Shown piece by piece: positions 47,901 to 61,613 of a stretch of DNA of 64,000 nt. The stretch is from the NCBI GenBank assembly GCA_012274445.1, contig JAAROD010000026.1, positions 1,178,001 through 1,242,000 of the forward strand, written 5' to 3'. The notes under the pieces were generated by a model. That model did not search any database. It worked only from the letters and a program-made list of their open reading frames with translations, and was not told the origin of the DNA. Position numbers and translations under genes: made by a program. The number at the start of each line of letters is the position of its first letter. Within the stretch, counting starts at the first letter, position 1. The stretch is from Sclerotiophoma versabilis. Its lineage: Eukaryota; Ascomycota; Dothideomycetes; Pleosporales; Didymellaceae.

Positions 47901-50900
47901 ACTAGTAAAATTATATATATAGAAGATATAATTAAGCTCTTTATTATAGAAAGAGAAGATCTATTACTTAACTTACCTACTAAGTAATAGCTTAGAGGTA
48001 AACCTCTAGAGAGAAGTTAGTTACTAAAAGGCTAGTCTAGTACTAATTAAGCTTCTAAAGATAAGACTACGTAATTAGTTAGCTTAGCTAGTAAACTAAT
48101 AGAGATTTGCGCAGAGTAATAAGATATAGGTTTACTCTTACCTAATCCTATACTTAAGCCTAATAATAAGTAGCTTAGTAATAATCTAGAGGCTTCTTAT
48201 ATAGAGACTCTATTTAGTAACTTATAGAAAGTATACTCTACTATTAAAGAAGAGAGCTTACTAGCAGGTATTAAGAATTATAATAATCTACTTATTAGAC
48301 CTAGCTCTCTAATTATCCTTATACTATTTTAGAAGGTAATAGAAGTAGGTTAACTAAGTATAAGAAGCGCAGAAAGGCATAGGGGCACAGGCACAGCTAT
48401 TAGGTTAAGCTGTTAGCTCTGTAACTAATAGCGTAATAAGCTTAGAAAAGATAATAGAGAGGCTAATAGAGCAGGCCTATATACTATAATTAGCTTAATT
48501 TAATTAGTAGAGTATTTATAGATACTTAAACCTCTATTTAAGTATATAGAAAGGTATAGAGAGCTTAGAAGAGACCTAATTACTATATATATAGTTATTA
48601 ATACCTTAGCTCTATAGGCTAAGAGATTAGTTACTTAAATTAAGCAGCGCATATACTATAATAAGCTCCCTCTACTCTCTAATAAATAGAAGGAGCTTAT
48701 ATACTACCTACTAGGTGCTCTATTTTACTAAGTATATAAGAAAGAAATATTAATACTTATTAAAAAGTATATATAGAAAGAAATTAACTAACTAAGCAGC
48801 TTAGACAGGCCTTTACTACTTAAATAAGTCTTTATATATAAGTTTAACTAAAATAGATACTTTATAAAATATAAAGCTAGAATTTATATACGCAGAGACC
48901 TATAGGCTAAGAATTTAATTAAGTTAAACTATACTATAACGCTTACTATATAATCTTTTTATATTATAGTAGTAATAGCTATATAGTTTAACCTTAAACT
49001 ATATTAGTATAATATAGTAGGCGCGTTTCTTAATATAAGCTACTAGAACTAGCCTTAGGTGCTCTATAAGCTGCCTAATAGGTTTAGAAAACCTAATTAG
49101 GTAGTCTACTTACTATAAGCTCTATATAAACTATATAATTTACTAGTTTTATAGTATAAGAAGCTGTCTAGCACACTCTAGGCGCTTAGTTTAAAGTTAT
49201 TAAAGAAAGAGCCTTACCTCTTCTTTAATAGTAAGTAGAGAATAGTTCTACTTTTCTCTATAGATAATATTCTTCTAGTATATTATAGAAATAATTTAGC
49301 TGCTATAAAGTAGCTAATAAGCTTACTTATAGGTAAATATTAGATTAAAGATTATAGAGCTACTAAATAGTTCCTTAGAGTTTAAATTATCTAGAATTAA
49401 GCTGCTTATACTATTATACTTGTGCATAACTCCTATATTAAGAAGCTTACTTCTAAATTTAAGGTTATAGATAAGAGGTTGCTTTTAAGTACCTTCTTTC
49501 TAATAACTAAGCTCCCTAGGTATAAGAAAGAAGCTTTAAAACAGGAGATTAAAGCCTATTAGAAGTATATTAGGTTTATTCTATACACAGCTATTATAAT
49601 CTATCTAAATATAGCTTATACTGTATCTTAACTATCCTAATATCTAACTAACCTAGAAGCTACTTACTTTAAGGTAGTAGCTTAGGTTCTTAGCTACTTA
49701 TATAGGACTAAGCACCTAGGTATAAGGTATAGAGCTTATTCTAGAAGCTAGTTACTTATATATAGTAACACCTTATTTACTAATAATAGTTTAACCTATT
49801 AATCTTCTTAGAGCTATATTATACAGCTCTTTAAAGGTCTAATTATATAGAAGGTAGCTTAATAAGCTATAGTAACTACTTTAACTATAGAGGTAGAATT
49901 ACTAGCTTTAGAGTATATAGCTAAGAAAAGCATAGCTCTAAAATAATTTCTCTATAAACTATAACTAAACTTAGGTATAGTATAGAAGATCTTTTATAAT
50001 AACTAGCAGACTATTTAGCTAGTAGTTAAAGAAAGTAAGTAACTTACTACCTAGCTACGCTATATAGATATATAAAATATATAGTTAAAATAAGAGTATA
50101 CTAAGAGTACCTTAATTATTACCTATATAAAGACTAATAAAATACTAGCAGATAGGCTTATAAAAGCGCTGCCTAGGTAAGCCTATAAGCGCTTTTTAGA
50201 CTATCTTAACCTATTTAATATCTACCTAGATATAGATAGAAGGCAGTATATTAATTAGATAATAGAATTAAACTAAGAAAATAAGGCAACTAACAGTAAC
50301 GTTTTATAGCTAAATAAGCAGCTTAATAGGTAATAATAAGCTTATTATAGGTTAGAATACGTTATATAAGTTATAGTCTTATAAATAAAAGCTTGTTAAT
50401 AAAGAAATAAAAGATTAATTTCTTAACTAACTAGAAAGAACACCTCTCTCTCTAGAGAAAAACCTAGGCTAAGCTTACTAATCTACTAGAGGCAGCTTAT
50501 TAGAGCGCACTACTAGTAGCTAATAAGCTTAACCTCTAAACTACCTCTACTAGAGAATCTAGAGCCTCTATATATTAATCTTACTATTATTAAGAAGCCT
50601 CTTTATTACCTAGTAGGTAACACGCAGCTTAGTTATGCGCTATAAGCTTATTAGCTACTAAAGATAAATTATAAGTAGAAATAAGTTACTTATACTAGTA
50701 GTAACTCTACTATTAAGCCTAAGCTTATTATATAGCTTAACTCTAATAGGCTTAAGAAGAGTAGGACTAAAAATAAGCTATTAGACTACTATTTATAAGC
50801 TTATTTTTAGAGATTACCTACAGCTTACAGCATAAGTGCCTAGCAGCATAGTAAAAACAACTCTTAGCCTGTTAGCTGCTTAGCTAATTATAGTAAAAAG

Positions 50901-50959
50901 TAGCTATACTACTTATTAGCAGTATAGCTATATAACCTCTGCAGGAGGTAGCGCAGAAA

Positions 50960-51210
50960 GTACTCTTCTAGTAGAGAATAGAGATAGCAGAGTTATTATT
51001 ATTATTACTACTACTAGTGCTAGTGCTAGTAGTAGTTATAGTAGTAGAGATAGAGTTAGAGACCCTAACAGAGCCCCTAGAGCTAGTAGAAGAAGCTTAG
51101 TTAGCTAAAGCTAAGCTAGCTAGGCAAGTAAGTAGCTTATAGGCAGTAGCAGCAGTACAGATAGAGGTAAGGCAGGCAGTAATAGTAGTAGTAGTGCGCA
51201 CTTTACACTA
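50960..51210 (+). repeat. Trinucleotide-rich segment of Copia C2
   Basis: Repeated att, act, agt and tag triplets (attattattattactactac, agtgctagtgctagtagtag), then gca/gta-rich sequence. It lies downstream of the RNase H region and matches in position the tracts of Copia C1 and C3. Confidence 0.65.
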
Positions 51211-51919
51211 GGCTTTTAATTACTTCTATATAAAAGTTAGCTAAAAGTTTAAAAAGAGCTATAGAAAAGATAAAGAGAAGCTTATGTAGACGCTGCCTAA
51301 CTACTAAAAGACTAATAAATAAGTAAATAAGGCACTAATAAGTTATTTAAAACGTAATTTAGGTATACTTATAGCTATTTTAGATATAGACTTAGATATT
51401 ATTAAAATAAAGAGAGGCACCTACTTATATAGCTAATAGAGCTAGTAAAGGTTAAGCCTATAGTATATAACCTTTACTATAGACGCTAGCCTCTAGCTGC
51501 TACCTAGTTAGCTATCTAAATTATTTACTATAACCCTTACTACGCTAGAAACAAGCTTAAGACTAACTATTTAGACGCTTATTTAGCTCTACTACTAAAG
51601 AAGGTACTACTAACTAAGCCTAAAAGCAACCTATATATAATTAAGCAGCTTAGATAGAGTAAAGAACCTATAAATAAGCTGCCTACTAGACTATAAGAAG
51701 CTCTTTTAGCTATAGTACTATAGTACTAAGCTATAAGAAAATATAAGATAGGATTAAAAAACTAGAAATATTTAAAAAGATTAACTAAGAGGTAACTTAG
51801 GTGCTTAGACTCCTATTTAACTCTATATTTTAGACCTATACTATAGAAAAACTACTAAATAAGCTACTTAACTATAATTTAGCCGCTCTCTTATTAAATT
51901 AGAGAATAACTAAGAGGTA

Positions 51920-52188
51920 TATTATATAATTAAGCTGCTTAGTTAGTTATATAGAGATTAATTAGCCTAGAGAATTAGCTATAAGCTGCTCTAGAGCTAA
52001 CTAAAAGCTTATTATATTAGTATAATAGTAATAAGCAACTCTAATAGTAAGTAGGAGCTTACTTTAAATAAGTTACGTAACCTATATAGATTTCCTATGT
52101 ATATAACAGACTGCTTTTGTCTAATCTTAGATAGGCACTAATTAAATACTATTAATTAACTAAGTATAGTCCTTTAAGCTTAATTATA
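51920..52188 (+). repeat. Copia C2 3' LTR
   Basis: 269 bp, followed directly by CTTAT. Confidence 0.88.
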
Positions 52189-52310
52189 CTTATATACTTT
52201 AAATATTTAATATGTAAAGTAAACTTATTCTTCTAGCCTACTATATTCTATATTATATTCTTTTACTAAGAACTCTATTAGTCTCTTAACTAGTTTCTTA
52301 AAGAGTTAAC

Positions 52311-52623
52311 TATAAGAAGCTAGCTACTAAGAGCTATATATAAGTAGAAACTAAATAAATTTAATATCTATCTACTAGTATAAAGTCTTATATATATATA
52401 CTAGAAGGTAGAAGGTATATAGAACCTGTTTATAGAGTCTATAATTCTCTAGTAGCCTTTATAGTAGTAAGGTAGGCTCTAGTCTAGAGAGTTTTAGAGA
52501 GCCTATTATAGAAACTAAAATTACTAAAGTTCTACTAAGGGCCTATAGAGCTAGAGTATAACTAGCTAGAGTGCCTAAGGCCTTCTATACGCTAAGGCAC
52601 TAGTTTAGAGCCTAGCTTATTAT
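52311..52623 (-). repeat. Gypsy-1 3' LTR (copy B)
   Basis: 313 bp matching 59,395-59,706 and 6,842-7,153. Confidence 0.8.
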
Positions 52624-55600
52624 AGTACTCTTCTACTATTTCTATATTTATAAATAAACTTTTAGAGTAAAATAATAGACTAAGTAGCTTAACCTTATAT
52701 TCTCTATGTACTTATCTACTACTATTATACTTCTTTACTTATCTTTCTACTCTACTTCTTCTATACTTTACTCTTACCTTATCTTACTATAGTAGGCTCT
52801 AGTAAGTATAAAGCTAGCTTTAGTACTAGTTCTATAAGTTATTACGCTTATCTTTCTTATTATAGTACTTCTCTCTAGTAAAGCAGAAGCTTATAAGGCT
52901 ATTTATAGCTTTATAGTAGTAGCTCTCTTACTCTAAAAAGTATCTATAATATATAATACCTTTACTTAAATACCTACTAACTACTTATTTACTATAACCT
53001 AGTAAGAAATTCTTACTCTATTCCTCTGCTCTGCTAAGCTATATTATTACTAATTCTAATTATAAGCTTTTTAGTAATATTAATTTTAATACTCTTACTA
53101 CTACTATTAATAGTTCTAGTAATATAATAAATAATAAGCCTAAGCCTAAGAACTCTCTTAGCTATACCTAGTACACTCTTAACTACTAGCTCTATAATAT
53201 TAATATAGATAAGTTACCTTATTCTAAGTATAAGTATAAGAAGTGCTACTGCTATAGAGTAAGTTCTATAATCTCTTTATCCTTTAAGTATATTCTCTTC
53301 TACCTAGTTAGTTACTAATCTCTAAGTTTTATAGGCTCTTTATAAGACTTTTAAGTCTACTACTACTATTTACTATTTCTATAAGATTTAGCCTAATTCT
53401 AAGTACTATACTTTCTTTCTTACTAGCTTAGTATCTACTAAGAATAAGCACGCTCTCTATTACTACTAAAATTTAGTAATAATATAAGATCTTCTATCTT
53501 AGCCTAGAAATAAGCTTAGGTACTATACTAACCTCTTAGACTATAAGGCTAAGGTTAAAAAAGAGCTTAAGAATTCTAATAATATTCTTAGTATAACTTA
53601 TAAAGGCATAGATCTATAGAAGTAGATATTAAAGAAGACACACTCTAACTATAAGGTTCTAGAAGAAAATCTTATTTAGAATAAGCTACTTATAAGTTTC
53701 TTCTTAGGAATTATTATTTTTATTTTAGTCTAGCTAATATTTATAGCTTAACTCTCTATATAACGCGTTTATTATATAGTCTATAACTTAAGGTATACTT
53801 ACCTAGGCTTATAATACTTCTAAAGATAATATTAGAAATAATACTACTACTATCTATTCTATAGTTAGAGCTTAGAAGAAGAAGATTATAGAGGCTACTA
53901 GGACTGCTTAAGTTAAGAATTCCCTTAATAATAATTAGAAGATATATTCTATAAACTAGTTAGTATCTATCTCTAGTATTTTTAGTACTCTAGTATACCT
54001 TTATAATAGGTTTTTCTATTAGTATCTATATAGAAATAACTAATCTCTAGTAGTATAGTAAATAAACTTTCTTTTCTTAGAATATTTCTCTTCTTCTAAT
54101 TATATAGTTTCTTATTTTTTATATAGTATTTTCTTTTTAAAGGTTCTACTTCTTTATAGTAGCTATTTTATATAGTAGCTATATACTATTCTTTTTATTT
54201 AGAAGTATAGTATCTTTTACTAGAAGAGTCTACTAGAGAGTTCTAAGAAGAATTCTAAGAGTTAGTTTCCCTAAGTATTATAGCTTCTAGCTATTTCTAT
54301 AATCTATCTATCTAGAGTAAATAACTTTTTATAGTTAGACCTTAGTTTCTAAGTTCTCTAAGTATAGCCTTACTATACTACTAGGTACTAATAGTTCTTA
54401 CTATTTATTCTAGATAGGTGTTCTCTATAGATAGCCTTAACCTTCTATTCTTTAGTAGAAGAGCTATTATTACCTATAATTACTAGAGGGCCTAGTTATA
54501 GGTTATTATTTATCTATTCTTCTAAAGAGTTTTCTATATAGAAGCAGAGCCTATCTATATAAAATACTAAGTAGATTCTTTCTTTAATATTAAGTTTTAT
54601 ATTATATAGAGAGATTATTTCTATTATAGTAAACTTTCTATTCTTTTAATCTAACTTCTAGCTAGCTTAGTTTTTAGAAAAGTAGTTTTCTAGTTTTAGC
54701 TAGACTTTATTACCTATATAGAGTTAGAGTGCTTCTTTTTAGTATTTATTAGCTTAGAGTTTCTAGGCTTATTATACTTCTACTATCTTAGACTATATAA
54801 ATTCTATAGTTTTAGTAAACTTTTATACTATTATAGCTACTGCTTTTACTAGAGCCTAAGTGTTTTAGTAAAGGTTTTTAGTAGTTAGGTCTAGGTCTTC
54901 CTATATAGTGTCTATATTATACCTATACTAGATAAAGAAGAGACTAACACCTATAGAACTTACTACTTATCTCTTAATAGTAATTTATACTACTAGTACC
55001 TAGTATACCTAGTTATTCTAGGTCTTATCTATATAGGCTTAAAAGTAAGCTTCTATAACTAAGTTTATATATTTAGCACTACTATCTATCTATAGGTAGA
55101 AGGCTATAGACAGTCTCTAGGTAATCTTTAATATCTAGTATATAGTTCTCTAGAAGTTACTTAGAAATTATAATTCTTAATTAGAAACTATAGCGTCTAG
55201 TGCCTAATAGTACGTAACTATATAGAAGATAAACACGTTAGAGACTATTTCTATAGATATATTTAGAAAGAAAATTAGAATTATATTTATTAAGAGTTAG
55301 TTAGTAATAACTATTAGATTATTATTCTCTATACTTTCTAGTAAGTTAGTAGGAAAGTTTATAGAGATTTCCGTTTATATATAACTTAGTAGTAGAAGTA
55401 GTTTTAATAGGCCTTATTTTAGTTCTTTTTAGCGTTTAGTTCTTTTATAGATATTATAGTTAGAGATATACTAGTAGAGTACTAAGAATATACCTAGCTA
55501 GAAGTATAATTAAGATAAGATATTAAATATATTTTCTTACTCTAGGTGCCCTATTATAGGTAAGTAGTAGATATTATTTATAATTTATTTCTTTAGTATA

Positions 55601-58600
55601 TCTAAGTTAGGTACCTACTTTTTTCTTCTATAATATAGCCTACCTTTCTTATCTAGTAAGTATTCTACTAGAAAGACCTTTAAGTTAATCTATAGAAGAA
55701 ACTTTTAAGTGCCTACTTATATAGCTTCTATTACTATCTAGTAGGTTTTATTTATTTAGGTTGTTTAAGTTTATAGTGTCTTAAACGTGTTTATATTATT
55801 ATAAAGGCTTCTTTTATATATATATATAGAAGTTAATTTATTAGTAGTTACTTAGTATTATTCTTTAGTAGGTACTATTATAGTTTTCTTATTCTATTAC
55901 TATAGTATTAGCGCTACTCTTTATTATCTTTATAAATAAGTAGTAACTAAGTAGCTATATATTATTAGTTAGGCTAATTAGAAAGAGTTAGTATTTTAGA
56001 GGCAGGTAGTAAAAGATACTATAGCTTCTACTTCTTCTTCCTCTAAGAAAGTTATATAACTATAGTAAATAAGTAGAGTAGTTAGAAGTATTAGGTTCTT
56101 TTCTAATTATTATCTACTATATTAGGTGTATTCTCTTCTCTTTTAGATAAAGCATCTACTTAGCTAAGAAAGCTTAATAATTAAATATAGTATTCTATTA
56201 GAAGTCTAGATTTATAGAAGTATTCTAGATTCTTATAGTCTATAATAACTATAAAGTTCTTAACCTACTTTAGCTTAGTATTCTATTTCTATAGGCACTT
56301 AATAACTACTAGTATTTTCTTATTATAGATTATATAGTTTACCTCTACTTTAGAAATCTTAGTAGAGAAGTAAGCTACTATTTAAAAAGTACTATTTTTA
56401 CTTAACTAGGAGAGTACTTCTCCTGTTACCTATCTAGAGGCGTTATATTCTAGAACTATCTTTAGATTTAGGTTAAAGTTAGCTAGAGCAGGTTCTATAA
56501 TAAAGGCTTTTTTTATTATTTTAAAGGCCTTATATTAGGTAGGTCCCTATTTAAAGTTAGAGTTCTTTCTAGTTAACCTTATTAAGAGTTCTACTATAAA
56601 TAAGAATCTATTAATAAACTATTAGTAGAAGTTAGTAAATCTAAAGAAACTTTAGATACCTTTTACTATCTTAGAGGCTTTTTATGCCTTAATTACTATA
56701 ACCTTCTCTAGGTTTATTCTAATACTCTTTCTAGCTTTAATAATAAATCTAAGGTATTTAGTAAACTAAATAGAGAATTTACTCTGTTTTATATCTAGAT
56801 ATAGGCTAGCTTTACCTAGTTTCTATATAATCTTAAGTACCTTCTATTTATATTCTTTTTTACTTCTACTAGAGTAAATTAGTATATTATTAATATAAGC
56901 AGAGTACTATTTATTAAGAAATTCTTAGAGTATCTAGTTAATATACTATTAGAAGGTGCTAAAAGTATTAGCTAACTTAAATAGTATTACTAACTATTTA
57001 TAGAAGCTAAAGCAGGTCTAGAAAGTAGTTTTCTATTTATTTCTACCTACTATATAGATCTTATAAAAGGCCTAGATTATATTAACCTTAGTAAACTACT
57101 TTACTTTTAAGATTTAAGATATTATCTTATATATTAATAAAAAGAAGTATTAGTTCTTTTTTATAATAGTATTTAGTACTTAGTAGTCTATATAGAACCT
57201 TAGTTCTCTATTTAGTTTCTTTATAAAGAGAACTAGAGCTAATATACTTAACTTACTAACTTATATAAGTTCTTTATTTAGGCAGCTAGTTAGTTATTAC
57301 CTAAGTACTAAAAGTTCTTCTCTAGATATATTATAAAGTAGACTCTAAGAGATAGTAGCTAGTTTCTTATTTTCTTCTATTAACTCTATAGAGTAGTTAA
57401 TATCTAGTTCTTAGTAAACAGTAAGCTTATTAGCTTTTATTTTTAAAAACGTCTAGTATTTACTTTTTAGATAGTCTAGTAGAACTATCTATAGGTCTAC
57501 TAACTCTTTTTTCTTAAGTATTTTCTAAATATCTACTATTAAAGTAGAGAAGACTATAGTATTAAGGTCTTTATAAGACCTCTTTTATAGAGCCTAGAAT
57601 AGAGCTAGGTTTACCTATTATATAACCTAGTTAGGTTTAATTTCTTCTTAGCTTCTTACTTATATTTTAGAGGAGTATATAAATATTAACCTTTTTATAA
57701 ATACTAGTATTATATTATACTAGTCTATCTAGGGCTATTCTAGTATAAATTTATATTTTTCTTTATCTTCTAGAATATAAGCTTATAAAGTTTCCTTATA
57801 TCTATCTATATCTAGATTAAACTTAGTTACTTCTATAATTTATAATATCTTTCTAGTAATACTAGTTATTCTTCTCTTATAAGCTTAGGTGTATAATAGT
57901 TTATATTTTTTTATAAATCTAGAGAAGATAATTCTATAGGTTAAATAACTAGTATTAATTAGTATATATACTATAGCTGTTTTATCTACTAGTATATAAA
58001 AGAATATAGGTTTACTATCTAGCTACTGCTAGTAGAACTCTCTAAAAGATTTATTTTTCTTTACTTTCTTACTTCTTAACTTCTGTCTGCGTCTATAGGT
58101 AGAAGTAACTAGTTTTCTAAGTTAGATCTTTCTAATTTAGAAATTTCTTCTAGAGTATTAGTTATAGTTATAGCTTTTACCTAGATACTATTAGGCCTTT
58201 TTACTAGTCTAAGTTTATATTAGTTTACGTAGTAGCTATTCTTTCTATAATATACGCACTAGTTATTAGACCTCTATTTTTCTATTATTTCTTAGAGCTA
58301 CTATTCTACTCTCTTATAGTTATCTAGTTCTATATAACCTATATAGGCCTTAGTAGCTTCTTAATCTATTTTATTATTATTATTAGGTCTTTTATTACTT
58401 CTATTAAAGTTTCTATTAATATAACTTTATACTTATTATATAATAATTTCTACTTTAGAAACTCTTACTATAAGTATCTAGAGGTTCTATTCTTTTAGAA
58501 TATCTACTAATATTACTTTCTCTTAGAAATCTAGGCAGAGTGCTAATATATACCTTATTTTAAGGTTCTAGGTATTATTTTCTTCTACTATATTATACGC

Positions 58601-59394
58601 TAGTTAGATAAATTCTATATTAAAGGTTTTTAGAGACTAATTATATTTCTTTATTATTATTATCTAAAGCCTATAACGTAAGTATTTATTAAATAAAAAG
58701 TTCTTATACTATTTATTTAGAAATACTTAGAAGTTATCTATTATTCTATCTAGGTTCTAATCTTTCTATAAAAGACCTATATATATAGCTTATTCTTCTA
58801 ACTAGTTAATAATATATACTACTCTAATACTAGAGTAGTCTTCTAGTAATATAAGTTTATTAACTATTTAGAATCTAAATATCTAGTATACTTATCTGTT
58901 TCTGCTAAACTTCTCTATATCTAGAAGTTTAGTTAGTTAAGAGAAGTGGTAATACTAAATATTAGGTATTACTATTATAGATAAAGTATTAGAGTTTAAG
59001 TTCTATTAACTTATAAGCTGCTATACTTAAGTTTCTACTAGGCAGGTAATATATTTCTAGAGTAAGTTATCTTAAGACTTCTTAGAGGCACTTATTAGAA
59101 CTAGTAGCTTAGCACTAGGCAGTACTAATATATTCTCTAGTAATTATAACTATAGTAGATAGTTTACTAGGTTTATTATAGCTCTATTTAGAGCCTCTTC
59201 TTACTATTTCTTAGAGATAGTTATAATAGCTTAGTATTATACTTTACTATAGATATCTAACCTTAAGTTATTTCTATTATACAACTTATTTCTATAGTTT
59301 AATAGGTGCCTTATAGTATTATTAGTAGTTCTGTTTATTCTAAGTAGTACTCTTTAGTATATATTAGTAGAAGAAAAGAGTAATTAAATTTAAT

Positions 59395-59706
59395 TATTAG
59401 AAGCTAGCTACTAAGAGCTATATATAAGTAAAAACTAAATAGATTTAATACCTTTCTACTAGTATAGAGTCTTATACATAAATACTAGAAGGTAGAAAGT
59501 ATATAGGACCTTTTTATAGAATCTATAATTCTCTAGTAGCCTTTATAGTAGTAAGGTAGGCTCTAGTTTAAAGAGTTAAGAGGGCCTATTATAGAGACTA
59601 GAATTACTAGAGTTCTACTAAGAACTTATAGGGCTAGAGCGTAATTAGCTAGAGTGCCTAAGGCCTTCTATGCACTAAGGCACTAGTCTAGAGCCTAGCC
59701 TATTAT
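59395..59706 (-). repeat. Gypsy-1 5' LTR (copy B)
   Basis: 312 bp. The right border is set by the TTAAT flank. Confidence 0.8.
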
Positions 59707-59711
59707 TTAAT

Positions 59712-61580
59712 ATAGCTAGTGTGTTTCTTAATATAAGCTACTAGAACTAACCTTAAGTATTTTATATATTACTAAATAGATTTAAGAAACCTAACTAAGC
59801 TATTCTACTATTATAAACTTTATATAGACTATATAATTTACTAGTTTTATAGTATAATAAGCTTTCTAGTATAATTTAGAAGCTTAGTTTTATAGTATTA
59901 AAAGAAAAGCCTTACTTCTTCTATAATACTAAGTAGAAGATAGTGCTACTCTTCTATATTAATAATATACTTCTTACTAACTTTAATAATAATTAAGTAG
60001 CTACTAAATAACTAATAAGCTTATTAATAAGTAAATATTAAATTAAAGATTATAGAGTAGCTAAAAGGTTTCTAGGTATCTAAATACTTATAGACTAAAA
60101 GGCCTATACTATAACTCTTATATATAATACCTTTATTAATAAGTTTACTACTAATTTAATATTATAGAAAATAGATTCTTTTTAAGTATTCTATTTCTAG
60201 TAGAAAAGCTACTTAAATATAATATAAAAGCTTTATAGTAAGAGATTAAAGTATTTTAAGAATATATTAGATTTTTACTCTATATCATAATTATAATCTA
60301 ACTAGATATATTATTTACTATCTCTTAACTATTCTATTCTTTAATAAATCTAGAAATAGCTTACTTTAAAGAAGCTACTTAGGTTATTACTTATCTATAT
60401 TAAATAAAGTACCTAGGTATAAGGTATAGTACTTATAAAGGTAGTTAACTACTAATATATAGTAATATATTACTTACTAATAATTATAAAATATAATAAT
60501 TATCTTAGAGCTATATTATATAGCTTTTTAGTAGTTTAATTATCTAGAAAGCTATATATAAATTAATAGTAATTACTTCTACTACTAAAGCTAAATTATA
60601 TACTTTAGAGTATATAGCTAATAAGTTAGTAGCTCTAAAATAATCTCTAGAAGAACTTTAGCTAGACTTAGAAGTGCTATAGGAGATTTTCTATATTTAC
60701 TAATAAACTATCTAATTAGTAGTTAAAGAGAGTAAGTAGATTACTACCTAGCTCTACTATATAGATATCTAAAATATATAGTTAAAATAAGAATAAACTA
60801 AAGAAAATCTCTAAGTAACCTACTTTAAGACTAGTAAGATACTAGCTAATAGGCTTATAAAAGTACTTTCTAATTTTATTATATTTAAACTTATATAGCA
60901 TTAGTTAAAAGAAAGAAGAAATAGTTATAGAAAAAGAGTATATTAATAAAGAAAGAAAAGCTCTAGAATTACTAAAGAAGATAACTTTCTTCTAAAATAG
61001 GTATAAGCCTTTCTAGACTACTACTAGTAGCTCTTTTAAGTATATAACTAGCAGCTAAGAAGCTTATAAACGTAAATTAGCTATAAATAAAAAGAATAAC
61101 CTTCTCTTTATAGATCTTAGTAGCTTAAAGAACCTACTTATAAGAAGTACTTAAAATAGATACTCTTCTATAAGTAGGCTCTTTACTACCTAAATAGAGA
61201 TATAAAGGTTAGTAGCCTACTGTATACTTATTAGCTACTATTATAGATTAAAATAGAGTTACTTACTAAAGTTATTACTCTACTAGAGGTAATAAGCTTT
61301 TCTACTAGCGCTATTCTAAGTAGCTTAAAGGCAGGTAGCTTATAAGCTATTAGTCTACTATTTAAATACTCTATTTAAAAGAAAACCTATAGAAGATAGT
61401 AAGAGTACCTAAAGGTATAATACTAGTAGTACTTACTATAGTAGCTAGTAGTAGTTTTATCTATATATAGTATAACTAAGCTAGTTACTAGTAGTATATT
61501 TATATAGTATATATAAAGAATTACTTTATATATACCTAGTATAGAAGTACCTAGAATAGAAATAGAAAGTATAAAGGTAG

Positions 61581-61613
<33 letters not shown>

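Larger units (their letters stand above)
44642..52188 (+). mobile_element. Copia C2, complete LTR retrotransposon (degraded)
   Basis: 7,547 bp with two 269-bp LTRs, a perfect CTTAT duplication (44,637-44,641 and 52,189-52,193), the primer site GTTATAAGCC at 44,911-44,920 and the purine tract AAGAGGTA just before the 3' LTR. The plus-strand RT is near 49,190-49,330 (KEPYLFFNSK, LLFSIDNILLVYYRN, a degraded YVDD box); RNase H-like sequence follows at 49,850-50,200. About 1.6 kb separates RNase H from the 3' LTR, long for a Copia element, and it includes a trinucleotide tract. RIP is milder than in the Gypsy elements. Frames are broken everywhere. Confidence 0.88.
52311..59706 (-). mobile_element. 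Gypsy-1 LTR retrotransposon, copy B, full length
   Basis: 7,396 bp with LTRs 52,311-52,623 (3', 313 bp) and 59,395-59,706 (5', 312 bp). Flanks are TTAAC (52,306-52,310) and TTAAT (59,707-59,711). The right copy is followed by A, so TTAAC with a CpA-to-TpA change explains the difference. The minus-strand RT core is at about 56,890-57,060, as in copy A. RIP-saturated throughout; no open frame. Confidence 0.8.
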
